From: Eurosta solidaginis
Taxonomy: Eukaryota > Arthropoda > Insecta > Diptera > Tephritidae
Direction of reading: 5' to 3'
Assembly (NCBI RefSeq): GCF_040869045.1
Contig: NC_090323.1
Location: 158,182,426-158,246,425 of the forward strand
Length of the DNA: 64,000 bases
Positions 21,530-32,365 of the stretch are shown here, in pieces. Every line of letters starts with the position of its first letter. The stretch's first letter is position 1. The position numbers and the translations under genes are program-made. The notes beneath the pieces are model-generated. The model saw nothing but the letters and a program-made list of their open reading frames with translations, ran no database searches and had not been told where the DNA came from.

Positions 21530-22020
21530 AGCCTTGTGTTTTTCGGTATAATCGGCGACCTTTTTGGGATAATTTCTATCATTTCGGGATTATATTCGGT
21601 ATCATTTAGATATTGTTTTCGTGATAAATTTAGGATTATCTCTGGCTATTTGAGGAAAGTTTTGCGATCAATTCAGCACTCTTCGGGCATCATTTCCTTA
21701 TCGCTTGGGAGCCGTTTCGGTATTGAATGAGAACCATTTCTGTATCGGGCCTATCCCCGAATAATTTCGGGATTATTTTTCGAATTATCTCTCGGCTTTG
21801 TTTACAGGTTCATTTTGTTATCAAGAATTATTTTGGTGACATTTCAGGGTTATTCTCTGATCATTTCGAGACTGTTTCGGTATAATTTGCGAATTGTTAT
21901 TGGGAGTATTTCCCGACAAATTTTGCTTCGGTATTGTCTCCATGTTATTTCAGGTCAAGATTACACCGGAACTATCTCCGGATCCATATTTGGTACAACG
22001 GTCGGATCGAGGGCCGAAAA
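21530..22020 (+). repeat. Degenerate TTTCGGGATTATT-type short repeat
   Basis: The words TTTCGGGATTATT, TTCGGTATnATTT and close variants recur every 20-30 bp over almost 500 bp, giving a stop-poor but non-coding T-rich tract. Confidence 0.6.
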
Positions 22021-22394
22021 TTTTCTAAAAGTGGGCAATGCACACCTTAAAAATTAAATTAAAGTTTTTGATGCAACAAAAGAGGCACCTGATATGATTT
22101 CATAAAAATTAAACCGTTTCAAAATCACAACTTCGTTGGCAATGTATCTATAGCAGCGAACAGAAAAACAGCAACGGTAATTTTTTTTCAACTTTAATTA
22201 ATTAATTTCTTTTTTTATTTTCGGTATATTAAGAAAAAACATATTTCAATTTTGCAACTCAAACTGTGTAAACAAATCCCAAACACGTTTTCGAAAACAT
22301 TCGAAAGTTTTACGAAAACTTAGATGTTTTAATTTTGTGGTTATTGGAGCTTTTCGGCCGATAATTTCAAGACAAAACACAAGTTTTTCTTTTT

Positions 22395-22438
22395 CTCCTA
22401 CGCGTTTCGATGGGTATTTTCCATCTTCCTCAGGGAGG
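22395..22438 (-). ncRNA. Hammerhead-ribozyme-like motif (type I, Penelope-style)
   Basis: On the minus strand the order is CCUCC, CUGAGGA (core CUGANGA), one extra A, stem II GAUGG/CCAUC with a 7-nt loop, GAAA, then CGCGUA and GGAG. GGAG pairs with CUCC to close a 4-bp stem I, and the predicted cleavage follows GUA. Stem III is the palindrome ACGCGU, as in minimal dimer-acting hammerheads reported from Penelope-like elements. The extra A next to stem II and the short stem I are weaknesses. No RT lies beside it; the Penelope endonuclease relic is 8 kb away. Confidence 0.5.
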
Positions 22439-22559
22439 CTGTATATTTTAACATAAAAATATAAACATAAAACAAAACAAACATTAACATATTTAACAGT
22501 GAAAACTTTACACAACTCTTTAACAGACTTTCCACTTACTTTCAATGTTAAATAACTTT

Positions 22560-23469
22560 ATTAAAACATATAGACATTACTGAACATAAATAAACAACAC
22601 TTAACATTAATTCATTCATCTACACTGAATCGTCCACTAGCTGATAATGCCGTCATTAAGCGCAGTTGATGTTATTGACGTCTTTTTTAGATGTTTTAAT
22701 TTGGACATTTACGACATTTTTTTCTTTCAAATTGAAAAAGAGTTCACACATGGCAAAAATTAATGCGAATTTTCAGAGACTTACAAATTGTACTTTGTTA
22801 GCCTAGTTTGATTGGAATGCAAAACTGCATACTCCAAAAAATTCGTTTGAAGCTATCGTAAAATTTTCTCGAATATTTTCATTTAAAAACATTTTGAGAT
22901 TGAAGTATTTTCTTTAGATATCGGAAATAAAAAACAGAAGAATTTTGCTGAAGAAATTTTGTACAAATTGTCACTGCTATTTTTCTGTGCGCTAGCGTAA
23001 ATATAGCCAATTGTACGCATAAGCATTACAACCACTTGCTTACTCATTCGTTCAATCATTATTTTGTGTACACACAATTAAACGGAAGAAAAGAAGGAAG
23101 TCGTAAAGAAAATATGTTGTGTGGAAATGAAGAACGGAATAGAACGGTTAACCGCATCCGTCTCATTACCAACTGCATTCCCATTCTCAGTTATGTACAT
23201 ACACACATACTTATATGTATACTATGCACGTAGACAAGAGTCTCAATAAAAACCCTAACACTAGAAAATTAAGACATATACATAAATTTGTGATAGGATA
23301 ATAAGAGGGCGGCGACTCACTCAAACTGAATTGCCTCGTAAACAAGGATAGCTTATAAATAAAAAGAAATACGTAAAATTTTACGAGCTTGAAATGAGTT
23401 TCCCTAAAATGAATGTACTGCGAGAACTTTAGAAATTTTATTAATTTAGCATAACAACAATTTAAAAAC
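22560..23469. other. No gene recognised; dispersed repeat at 22740-22990
   Basis: AT-rich sequence without a supported gene. 22740-22990 is similar to 4300-4560 and 1480-1740. A motif at 22148-22165 (GAACAGAAAAACAGCAAC) recurs inverted near 22970-22990, hinting at the ends of an ~850-bp element that would also contain the ribozyme-like motif. Confidence 0.35.
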
Positions 23470-24925
23470 CAGTGAGTGTACGTAATCCACACCCAAACAA
23501 AATAAGAAAAATAAGGAGAGTGAAAAGCTAAACTTTGAGAAAGTAGAAGCGAGTATTAGGCCCGGCTTTTCAGTAGTTGGTTAAGATAAGCTTAAACTAC
23601 GTTTGCTTAGACTCTAGTCAAATTTAAACTCCAGTTAAACTACTGAGCAGTTTTTCAGTCACAGTTTAAGGCCGCCTTTGGGGTACGCTTTTTTGTGCGG
23701 CAACATTGGTTTTTTTATTATCTAGATAATTTGTAGATACGGCAACAGCTGGATTTTGTTTACCCAACAAACATGCAAAAAAAAAATCCAGCGAAATATA
23801 TATCTAGTTCCGGAAGTGATATCCAACATTAATTATTCTTAAACCAGATAGTTCTCGAGTTGATATCCAACTTCATTCTCCAATCACTACAAACCTTTGA
23901 GCAATTTTGTAAAATTAAGAGTTTTCGAGTTGATCTCTAACGTCATTAATATTTTCCAATTATTACCCAACTTTCGAGAGATTTTGAGAAATGTACAGTT
24001 CTCAAATTTATATTCAACACATTTCTCCAGTTGATATCCTACATTCCATATCGAGCTGAGGTGGAAATGAAAAAAATCTCCAAGGTGGTACCACTAAAGC
24101 CAGCAGCTGTTTATTGTGAGAAATAAACACCTGGTTGATAGCAGTAATGAAGCATAATTAATCAAAAATAAATTATATATATTTTATTTTATTTTCGTGA
24201 AAATACTGTAGTATGAAACCTTACATGTGAGTCCAGTTAGAGGACCACAAGTTGGGAATTAAATTTTTTCAACTTAAGTAATAGCATTTTTTGCTTTATA
24301 AAAAATTCCCTCTTTTGCTGTGTACGCTATGATTCTCGAGCCACTGTTTCGAAACAACCCTTGAGATTTTAGAAGTATGCCTAATTATAAACATGAGCTC
24401 TAAAGGTATTCAAGCGCAAATGTTTGTTGGGTAATTTCGACGCCATTTCGAACGAACGCAAATAACTGATAGGTTAACTAGAGTTTAACTCTGCCAGATC
24501 GGCCGCTTAAGCGCAGCTTAAACTTAAAGTATACTGAAAAACTGCAGAGTAAGTTTAAGCGTAGTTTAACTGACAAACTGAGTTGAACTTGTGCTGAAAA
24601 CCCGCGCCTAAGTAAACCAAACTAGAACAAAAAAGGAGAATTTGGAGAAGAAAAAAGTATGGAGTTTTCGGGAATAAGACAGCGAGTGTACGTAAACCAA
24701 ACTGAGAAAACGAAAAAAGAAAATTGGAAGATGAAAGACTTTTCTAGAGAATTCAGTAAGTATATGTAAATGAAACTAGTACAAAAGAGGTATATTAGAA
24801 AAAGAGAAAGATAATGGCTTTTCTAAAAAGAGACAGTGAGTGTACGTAAACCAAACTTGTACTATAGAAAGGAGTATGAGGATAAGGAAAAGGTAAAGAA
24901 ATTTCTAGAAGGATACAGAAAGATT
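23470..24925 (+). repeat. Degenerate ~80-bp tandem array (GTGAGTGTACGTAAACC)
   Basis: The phrase agYGAGTGTACGTAAACCAAACT recurs at about 23472, 23551 (split by an insertion, resuming at 24611), 24683, 24755 and 24835, with purine-rich sequence between. The same phrase reappears at about 27355, beyond the inserts at 24930-27351. This is one array broken by successive insertions. Confidence 0.65.
23559..24608. mobile_element. TIR element (~1.05 kb) inside the 80-bp array
   Basis: The left end GGCCCGGCTTTTCAG and right end (reverse complement GGCGCGGGTTTTCAG) form imperfect inverted repeats. They extend loosely for ~130 bp with AGTTTAA/TTAAACT words. It is flanked by TA on both sides. The empty site can be read from neighbouring array units. 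No transposase ORF is present. The superfamily is unclear; a 2-bp TA duplication is suggested. Confidence 0.65.
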
Positions 24926-24929
24926 TTTG

Positions 24930-25416
24930 GCCACTCTAATCGGCTTGAGAGTGTTCAGAAAGTTGTTTAACGATTTATTCTTCGATCTTTAAACTTTTCT
25001 CAACGAATGCCTTCATATGAATTTCAACGCCTTTTTATTGAATTAAACACGCTTGCAAATAGACGATCCCTTCTATCTTGCTCATTTGTCATTGGCATAA
25101 TTACAGGGACCGTTGATTGTCCATCACTTCTTGATAAAATTAAGTTTTATGTACCATGCAGAAACCTCCGTCAGTTTGAATTCTTAAAAATTGGGTTTTC
25201 TAAAACTATTTATGGCGTAAATGCTCCTATCTTAGGGCTTGCGCTGAACTGAATATGTTTTTTAACTTCTCAGATGCTGACTACACTTTTCTTTGCGCTG
25301 CCTTAATTAACCATTTAAGATCTTATTTTTCTTAGCATTAAGGTAATGTAAAAATTTGCATAATATAGTCTGTAAGAATCTATAAATTCAAAGACAAAAC
25401 TTAAATAAATAAATAA
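24930..25416 (+). pseudogene. Non-LTR retrotransposon 3' end (Jockey/CR1 type)
   Basis: Open from 25007, it reads PSYEFQRLFIELNTLANRRS, then a hydrophobic stretch, then VPCRNLRQFEF and a YGVNAPI-like end. This is the conserved tail after the RT of Jockey/CR1-type elements (PSYExR...LxxRR...P.RxLR...YGxNSP). Upstream, LESVQKVV fits the preceding LExVQ motif but is separated by a stop. The 3' UTR ends in a (TAAA)n tail at about 25400, which the hairpin element at 25417 follows directly. Confidence 0.7.
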
Positions 25417-27351
25417 ACAAGTAAGGACGGGACTGTCTTCGGCTATGCCGAAGACTTCAGACCATTCATGAATGGGGCTGAACAATAATCTTATCCCGTT
25501 CGTAATCTCCAAATAATCGGATGTATAAGATAAGAAATATATAGTGAACAGATGTACATACCTAAACGATTTTTAAGATAAATATAAAATAAAAAATGGC
25601 AAAAAACCCCCTTATCTGAACGATCGGTTGTATGGGATATATGTATATTATCAGCTCTATTATGCATTTCGACTTGGATTGGAATTTTTTCGATTTGGCA
25701 ATTTTGGTATTCTGTGTTCCAATCTCTTTCGATCCAACTTCGAATCGTTCGATTTTGTGTATTCTGCATTTCGATCGTAGTTCCGTTTTTCTAAGTTGCA
25801 AATCAGTTGGCGGAAAAATATTTTCTTTTTATTTTTTTCATTAATTTATAACAGAGTTTTAACAAAAATGTAAGTAAAACTTGTTAAGAAACGTAGAAGG
25901 CTTGATGATGATTGTTTTTTATATGTTTACAGGTCAAAATCAACATGTCGATGTCGAAGTCCTTGGACGTATTTGCCCCGCAAAAGTATCTAACACATAC
26001 TTGAAAGCATCCTTATTAAATCGGAAGTTTTTTTGAACCTAAATAAGAAAATAAGTCATTAAACTTTACCACTTTTAAGTTCAATTTCTCATCTCAAATG
26101 GATTACACAAATCTCGCAATATTTGTCTTTCCATTCTCGTCTGGCCATTTTCGTATGCGTTGCTTTCCAAAGCCACAAATAATGCCGCGGCTTTGATTCC
26201 ATTATAATAGACAGCTATAATTTGTGTCTCTTCGTTGGGTCCAGTTATATGTCAAAGCAAGCCGCCGGAGTAGAGGAAGGTGAAGCGAAAACGTAAACAA
26301 TCCTTGCGGAAAGAATAAATAAATCTTTATAAAGTATTTTAGGCCAGTGCAATGAAATTAGGATCCATAAAATTCAGAAAATGTCAACAATATTCGTGCA
26401 GGAATCCGTTTTAGGAAAACTTGGTGGCCACGGCAGGCAATTGGCCAAAAGAACGACAAAAACACACTTACAATTATGAAAGCACTTCACTCAAAAAAAT
26501 ATAACACTGCGGCAATATATTCTATTGCTTTTTGTTGTAAAAAATGGCGTGGATAATAAAATATAAACGTTTTTCAGTGTTTTTTTTACAAATTTTCTTT
26601 AATTTATTTTGTTCCAATGTTCACACATTCCATACAAACAGCTGATTTCGAAAAATCATTTGCTCTTCCTCATCTCGTTACGATTCCGCCGTAATGCAGA
26701 ATACCCAACTTCGATTAAAGCGGAGCGTAGAACGGGATCGTAAACGAAATGCAGAATAGGGATGTATATATAGCCCCGATCGAAATGATTTTTACAGGAA
26801 ATCTTCTATGATAAATTAGAATATATATCACAAAGTTTCACGTTTTTATATAGGAAACTAAGGGAGAAATGGCCAAATTCTTTCTATCTGAACGATCGGT
26901 TGTATGGGATAGGTATATACTATATACATATTGCTCCGATCAAAGTGATTTTTTCAGGAAATCTTCTATGATATATTAGAATAAATATCACCAAAATTAA
27001 CGTTTTTATATTGGAAATTAAGGGAGAAATGGCCAAAAATTTTTCTATCTGAACGATCGGTTGTATGGGATATAACTATATATAGCTCCGATCAAAGTGA
27101 TTTTTTCAGGATATCTTCTATGATATAAAAAATAAAAATAAATAAATAAAATAAATTGAGGGACTAGTTTGCGTTCAAACAGACAGACGGACGGGCGGAC
27201 AGACAACGGACGGATATGGCTATATCAACTCAGTTCGTCGCCCTGATCAATTCGGCATACTTAATGGTGAGTCTATCTTCGATATTTCTCAACGTTACAA
27301 ACATCGGACCAAAGTTAATATACCATTTCATGTTCATGAAAGGTATAAAAA
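25417..27351 (+). mobile_element. Second hairpin-ended element (family H2), interrupted
   Basis: It starts ACAAGTAAGGACGGG with a perfect 9-bp hairpin (GTCTTCGGC/GCCGAAGAC) and ends TTCATGAAAGGTATAAAAA. The architecture parallels family H: ACAAGTAAG start, 5' hairpin, internal tandem repeat and TATAAAAA end, with a TTAATATACC phrase before the right end where H has TTAATATACT. Internal units of about 162 bp repeat (GAACGATCGGTTGTATGGGA at 25618, 26889 and 27051). One unit is split by the Harbinger copy at 25652-26764. It has no coding capacity. Confidence 0.75.
25652..26764 (-). mobile_element. PIF/Harbinger-like element, second copy
   Basis: Reverse-orientation relative of 20017-21134 with the same TIRs (CAGCTCTATTATGCATTTCG on the left). 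It is flanked by a 3-bp TAT duplication (25649-25651 and 26765-26767). The transposase N-terminal exon carries a 2-base deletion early in the reading frame, so even the leader is broken. It inserted into an internal repeat unit of the H2 element; sister units give the empty site. Confidence 0.8.
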
Positions 27352-28516
27352 TATTCAGTGAGTGTCCGTAAGTCAAACTAATCAGAAATTTTATTTAAAC
27401 CTAACTCGAACCAAATAAAAAGAATGGAAAATTAGAAGACAAATGAAAAGACTTTGCCAAAAAGAGTCTGTGAGAAAAGGCAAACTATAAAAGTTAAGAA
27501 TTTTCGAGGAAATGTAAAGCTACACTAGAAGTAGAAGACTTTTGCATAGGTCGCTGGATACAGGCCTGCAGTAAGCAAAGATGAGTGAGTACCCATCAAA
27601 AAACAAATATTAGTAAAAATCCAAATATCATATATATTACTTCTAATTGCTGTTTTTATGTACGGGTCCTTTTTTCGCTCTTATTTGGAATCCAAATCTA
27701 TAAATAAAGTTTTGGTTGTAAGGCTGGAGATTCGGGCTATTAGCGAGCTTTGGGCAAGTTTGGTCGTAGTGCTTTTGTTTAGCTATACTCTACTAAAATA
27801 ATTTGTTGAAAATAAACGATTGTGAGCAAACAAAGAAATCTATTTGCACTATGGCACTATTGTGAATATTTGCACTGCATTACCGATAGGTGCTACCATA
27901 CGCCAGATAGCAGCGCAAGCTGAACGTTTTAATTGATTGATAGAACAGCTTATTTCTGTTGATATTTGATAAGATACTTTTAGATTGGTTGCGCAAGATG
28001 CGCACGGGTACGGCTCGTATGTAGATATTGTAATTATTTTTAAAAAAATGTGTTTAATTGCAATATTTTGGCTCGATGATAGATTGAGTTTTCCCTCAGG
28101 GTAAAGAAATGCTCTTGTAAAAATTGTATGCATTTCGCTAGTTGAATTGTTGGCAAGAAATAACTTTTAACCTCCAAAACACACACACACACACATAAAT
28201 GTATATACCAATTCCCATTTCCGATGTTCTGCCACTTCCTTCATCTATCAATCAACCTTTTGTGCTTAAAATACTATCCCTTTTTTTGTGTGATAATGTG
28301 TAGGAGTAGCGTAGCAAAATATTTACTCCACGTGTCCGATAATATGCAGCTATAATATGGTTAAAGGTCGTCGCCTTGAATGGGTAAACATACTTATTAA
28401 GATACACTCAGAAAAAACACATACTTAAAATGAGAAACAAATTTCCTAACCAAGTTTTCATTCAGCTGAGAAAATTTACAATGGATTGAGTAAACCTTTA
28501 TTTTATTGGATGGAGT
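27352..28516. other. No gene recognised
   Basis: Tail of the ~80-bp array, then AT-rich sequence with a (CA)n microsatellite at about 28173-28195. The minus-strand ORF at 27849-28133 has no recognisable motif and is not called. Confidence 0.4.
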
Positions 28517-29694
28517 TTATTTTTTATTTGGAGAGTAGTTTCACGTGCATTTTTGTATCGTTTAAAGCCAATCACAGCTGAAGGGAGGGCTAATGGAATA
28601 GGAATACGAAAAGGAATGAGAACGGGAACAGAAATATGAATAGCAGTATAAAAAAGAGTAGATAGATATAGGCAAATAGAGATGAATAGGCCAGGGACTA
28701 GAATTAAGAATTGAAATAGAAACAGGGCGAGTAAGAGGAAAGTTACGATGGAGAGGTAGAAGTGATAAAGGAATAGAAATTTGAAGAAAAATCAGACTAG
28801 GTGGAAGAAAAAAAATAAAAAGAGGGGGAAGAAAGGTAAAAGGAAAATACGGAAGCGGTGAGGAACAGGGAGAAGAGACTGACGAGAAAAAGATCCAAGA
28901 AAGAAGCAGATTGGGAGCGATAAGAAAAAAGATAAGCGGAACAACATCTTTTAAATGTAAGCAAGTAAACTTAAGGCCAGGACAACGCTAGAAACGTCGG
29001 AGTAATAGAAAACACCCATTTCACCCTCCAAAAGACCAATGAATGAGTTATCGTTCGTAATGAAAAATGAAATTTTTCCAAATGAGAAATCAGGAAATAT
29101 CGTGTTATTTAATACTGCATTTCCTTCTATTACTGTGGCCTTTGGTTAGATTTTTTGTGCTTGACATTGCCGCCTATTACTCTATGTACATGATTTTAAT
29201 GTATTCAAGCACATCGTCAAACTTTTTACTCCATATCACGAAGGGATTAAGAGCCACGCTTCCTAGATGGGAGAGTGTCTGCCTTGCTAGAACGACGCAT
29301 TCGCAGAGAATGTGAACCGGAGTTTTTTCCTCCAGCTCACAAAAGTGACAGACTGGTGTATCGGATAGGCATTCCACTCACATAAGCATCTGGATTGTTC
29401 GTGAATCATATTCTTGAGTATGGTCGTCTAGATATTTTACATTCGAACCATGAAAAGTACTTGGCTGGATTGACGAAAATATTGTATGACCTACAATTAA
29501 TCGAATTTTTGGCAGATAGATTCTAATCATACAAGCAACGCATCAAACACGAATTTCTTATTGCTCCAAACTTGTTTAAATTGATAATTTATTTGGCTTC
29601 CATTAGGATGGTACGTAGGTATAATGACTATGACCCACGTCGCCCAAGATGCTAATTAATAGTTACCTCGGCTATGTACTTCAACCAGCCCGAG
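28517..29694 (+). repeat. Direct duplicate A of a ~1.15-kb segment
   Basis: Matches 32366-33496 almost throughout, from GGAGAGTAGTTTCACrTGC to CTTCAACCAGCCCGAGTT. It includes a purine-rich tract (28590-28930) and a non-LTR C-terminal relic. The two copies are in direct orientation and flank family H and non-LTR insertions. Confidence 0.85.
29170..29380 (-). pseudogene. Non-LTR retrotransposon C-terminal fragment
   Basis: The minus strand reads VCHFCELEEKTPVHILCEC, the CxxC...HxLCxC finger at the C-terminus of RNase H-bearing non-LTR elements. It is nearly the same as the CRFCELEDKTPVHILCVC block at 36520-36580. A degraded second copy lies at about 33020-33180 within duplicate B. Confidence 0.65.
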
Positions 29695-29695
29695 T

Positions 29696-30542
29696 TTTTA
29701 TACTCAGCGTGCTTTGCACACAGAGTATATTAACTTTGATTGGATAACGGTTGGTTGTACAGGTATAAAGGAATCGAGATAGATATAGACTTCCATATAT
29801 CAAAATCAAAAGTATCGAAAAAAATTTGATTGAGCCATGTCCGTCCGTCCGTCCGTTAGTACGATAACTTGAGTAAATATTAAGATATCTTCACCAAATA
29901 TGGTACACTAGCTTATCTGGACCCAGAATAGATTAGTATTGAAAATTAGCGAAATCGGATGATAATCAAGCCCACTTTTTATATATGTGACCCGGTCTAT
30001 GAAAAGGTGGCTTATAACTCAAAAAAGATTTTGCGAGAAACAGCTGTTACAGATAAACAATGCATTTCTTCAGTTTCTTAGTAGTAGTAATTTTTTTGAG
30101 TCATAAGCCACCTTTTCATAGACCGGGTCACATATATAAAATATTGGAAACACACAAAAAACCCGATAATTTAGTAAAGAATACACCTAGAATGTTGAAA
30201 TTTGACATGTGGACTGATATTGAGGCTCTTGATAAAAATTTTGAAAAATTTTTTAAAATGGGCGTGGCACCGCCCGCTTGTGATAAAATCAATTTTACAA
30301 ATATTATTAATAATAAATCAAAAATCGTTAAACCTATCGTAACAAAATTCGACAGAGAGGTTGCCTTTACTATAAGGAATGCTTTGAAGAAAAATGAACG
30401 AAATCGGTTAAGGACCACGCCCACTTTTATAAAAAAGATTTTTAAAAGGGTCGTGGACGAATAAAATAAGCTATATCGTTGCAAAAAAGAGCTTTATATC
30501 AATGGTATTTCATTTCCCAAGGGGATTTATGACAATAAATAG
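29696..30542 (-). mobile_element. Family H element, truncated, minus strand
   Basis: The right terminus (TTTTTATACTCAGCGTGC in the window) begins exactly where duplicate A ends. The body matches the reverse complement of 39330-39958. It stops at about 30542, where the minus-strand non-LTR 3' end begins, so the left half is absent. A 145-bp foldback MITE is inserted at 29987-30131. The 134-codon plus-strand ORF here covers MITE and element sequence and is not a gene. Confidence 0.8.
29987..30131. mobile_element. 145-bp foldback MITE
   Basis: The ~40-bp terminal inverted repeats beginning GTGACCCGGTCTATGAAAAG differ at only one position by eye, around a ~60-bp centre. They are flanked by TATATA-type sequence on both sides. 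The uninterrupted family H copy at about 39690 shows the empty site, which proves that this is an insertion. Confidence 0.85.
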
Positions 30543-32362
30543 GTTAGGTGGTAGCTGCCCTGATAAGGAAAGCTCACTAAGGTCCGTTGTGATTACACAT
30601 ACAACAAAACGGTGACATAGATTTAGCTACTTAGAGAATCGTTTGGTAGCAACGATAAAGCTCCGAATGATACCGATCCCAACTTTGGATAAATCCTCGG
30701 GATATCCAAGTGAGTTGCGACCGAAGTACTTTCGAATAGTTCTGGCAAAAGCTGGGCAATCAAGCATAAAGTGATTTGGTGATTCCACCTCATCCTCCAT
30801 ACACCAGCAGCAGGATGGAGTTTCCAGTATATTGAGACGTACCGCATGGATACCCATGGGACCGTGCCCGTCAAAGCCCCAATGGCCATTGATATTATTT
30901 CAGCAGACCTCCTGCCATCCACTTTCGGCCAGAAAGAGCTTGCTACCCTGCAAGACGAGGTGTCCGCCCAACGTTTGCTGAGCTGACTCGAGGCCCAGCT
31001 ATGGCGGAGCAATCCACGTTTGGAATACACTGCAGTGATCAGCCAACTTAAACTTGCGGTTTACATTTAGCTCTTGACAAAAGATCCCCCACCAACCTTT
31101 CCGTCCAACTTCGACCCATCCGTGAACAAGTTAACCGGCCCCATGACCCAGATAATTCCACTTCCCCACTTCCCCACTCCTCTCTCGGAGAAATTACTGG
31201 GGTGATGGTTGTATAGGGAGCAGTTATGAGCATACAATAGTCCGTTCTGTCTGGGATAAAGTCGAAACCGGTAAGAAGGCCAGAGTGTCCGAAGTCAGAA
31301 AGCCCATAGCCCATATCACGAAGCCTGACCAACGACCGGGCCGCGGTCGCCTTTCCGGCAATATCAACTGGATATATGTTCAGCACGACGTTCAGTGCCT
31401 AAGTAGGTGTTTTTCTGAGAGCGCCACTGATAGCGATCAGCGCCGTTCGTTGTACTGACACTTTGGAGGTGCTCGCCGTGCCTAGTGCTTTCCACCAGAC
31501 CAGCACCCCATATAGCAGAATCGGTTTGACCACCATCTCATAAAGCCAGTGTACTACTCCTGGCGAGAGTCCCCATCTCTTTCCGATAGCCACTCTGCAG
31601 CAGCGGCCTCCCTGGGCCTATCTTCCACATTGGGCCTCCAGGACAGTTTCTTGTCCAAAACAATACCCAAATATTTAACCCTATCAGATAGTACAAACGG
31701 TACCCCTCCAATAGAGGGAGTTCTGAAATCAGTCATCTTATATCTCTTTATAAAAATAACCAATTCCGTTTTTCCCGGGTTGACCGCCAATCCACATGAT
31801 TCAGCCTACCTCGCCACAGTATCCAGGTAGCCCTGCAGAACATCGCGCAGGGTGCCCAGAAATTTGCCTCTGAATAGAATAGCGAGGTCATCTGCATAGG
31901 CAACCACCCGACAACCATTGGCTTCTAGCTCCACAAGAAGCTCGTTGACTACCACAACCCAGAGCAGAGAACCCCCCTGTGGCGTGCCCCTGCACACCTT
32001 CCTCTCAATTATGGCACCTCCCCACTCCGCTGCGACAATTCTGCCGCATAGAAGTTTGCTAATAAATTCAACGAGAGCCGCCTCGACTCCTAAACCCACC
32101 AGAGCTCTTTCGATTGCCACCGGTAAGACATTGTTAAAAGCCCCCTCGTGTCTAGAAAGGCACATAGAGCAAACTCTTTGTGTTCAAGGTACCCCTCTAT
32201 TTGTTTTACAATCGAATGGAGAGCCGTTTCCGTCGATCTGCCCTTGCAGTACGCATGCTGTGAAGCCGGCAGTAACCTCCGAGGTATCCTTTCCCGTAGG
32301 TACAGATCAATCAACCGCTCAAACGTCTTAAGAAGAAACGATGAGATACTGATTGGCCTTAC
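30543..32362 (-). pseudogene. RNase H-bearing non-LTR retrotransposon, 5' truncated
   Basis: Read on the minus strand from 32314 downwards. RT motifs come first: LLPASQHAYCKGRSTETALH, then GTPQGGSL and YADDLAILF (about 31885-32165). Next come VNPGKTELVIF and VKYLGIVLDKKLSW (31554-31790), the WW-containing KPILLYGVLVWW (31399-31593) and NIYPVDIAGKATAARSLVRL (31300-31386). Last is a C-terminal CWCMEDEVESPNHFMLDCPAF finger (30627-30857). At least four frame breaks separate the pieces. The endonuclease is missing. The motif set fits I/R1/LOA-type elements. Its 3' UTR begins at AGGTTAGGTGG near 30541. Confidence 0.88.
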
Positions 32363-32365
32363 TTG

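Noticed and set aside
22246..22545. 99-residue minus-strand ORF across the ribozyme-like motif
   Set aside because: No domain, and the region is better explained as structured non-coding repeat sequence.
30060..30464. 134-residue plus-strand ORF
   Set aside because: It spans the foldback MITE and non-coding family H sequence, with no recognisable domain.
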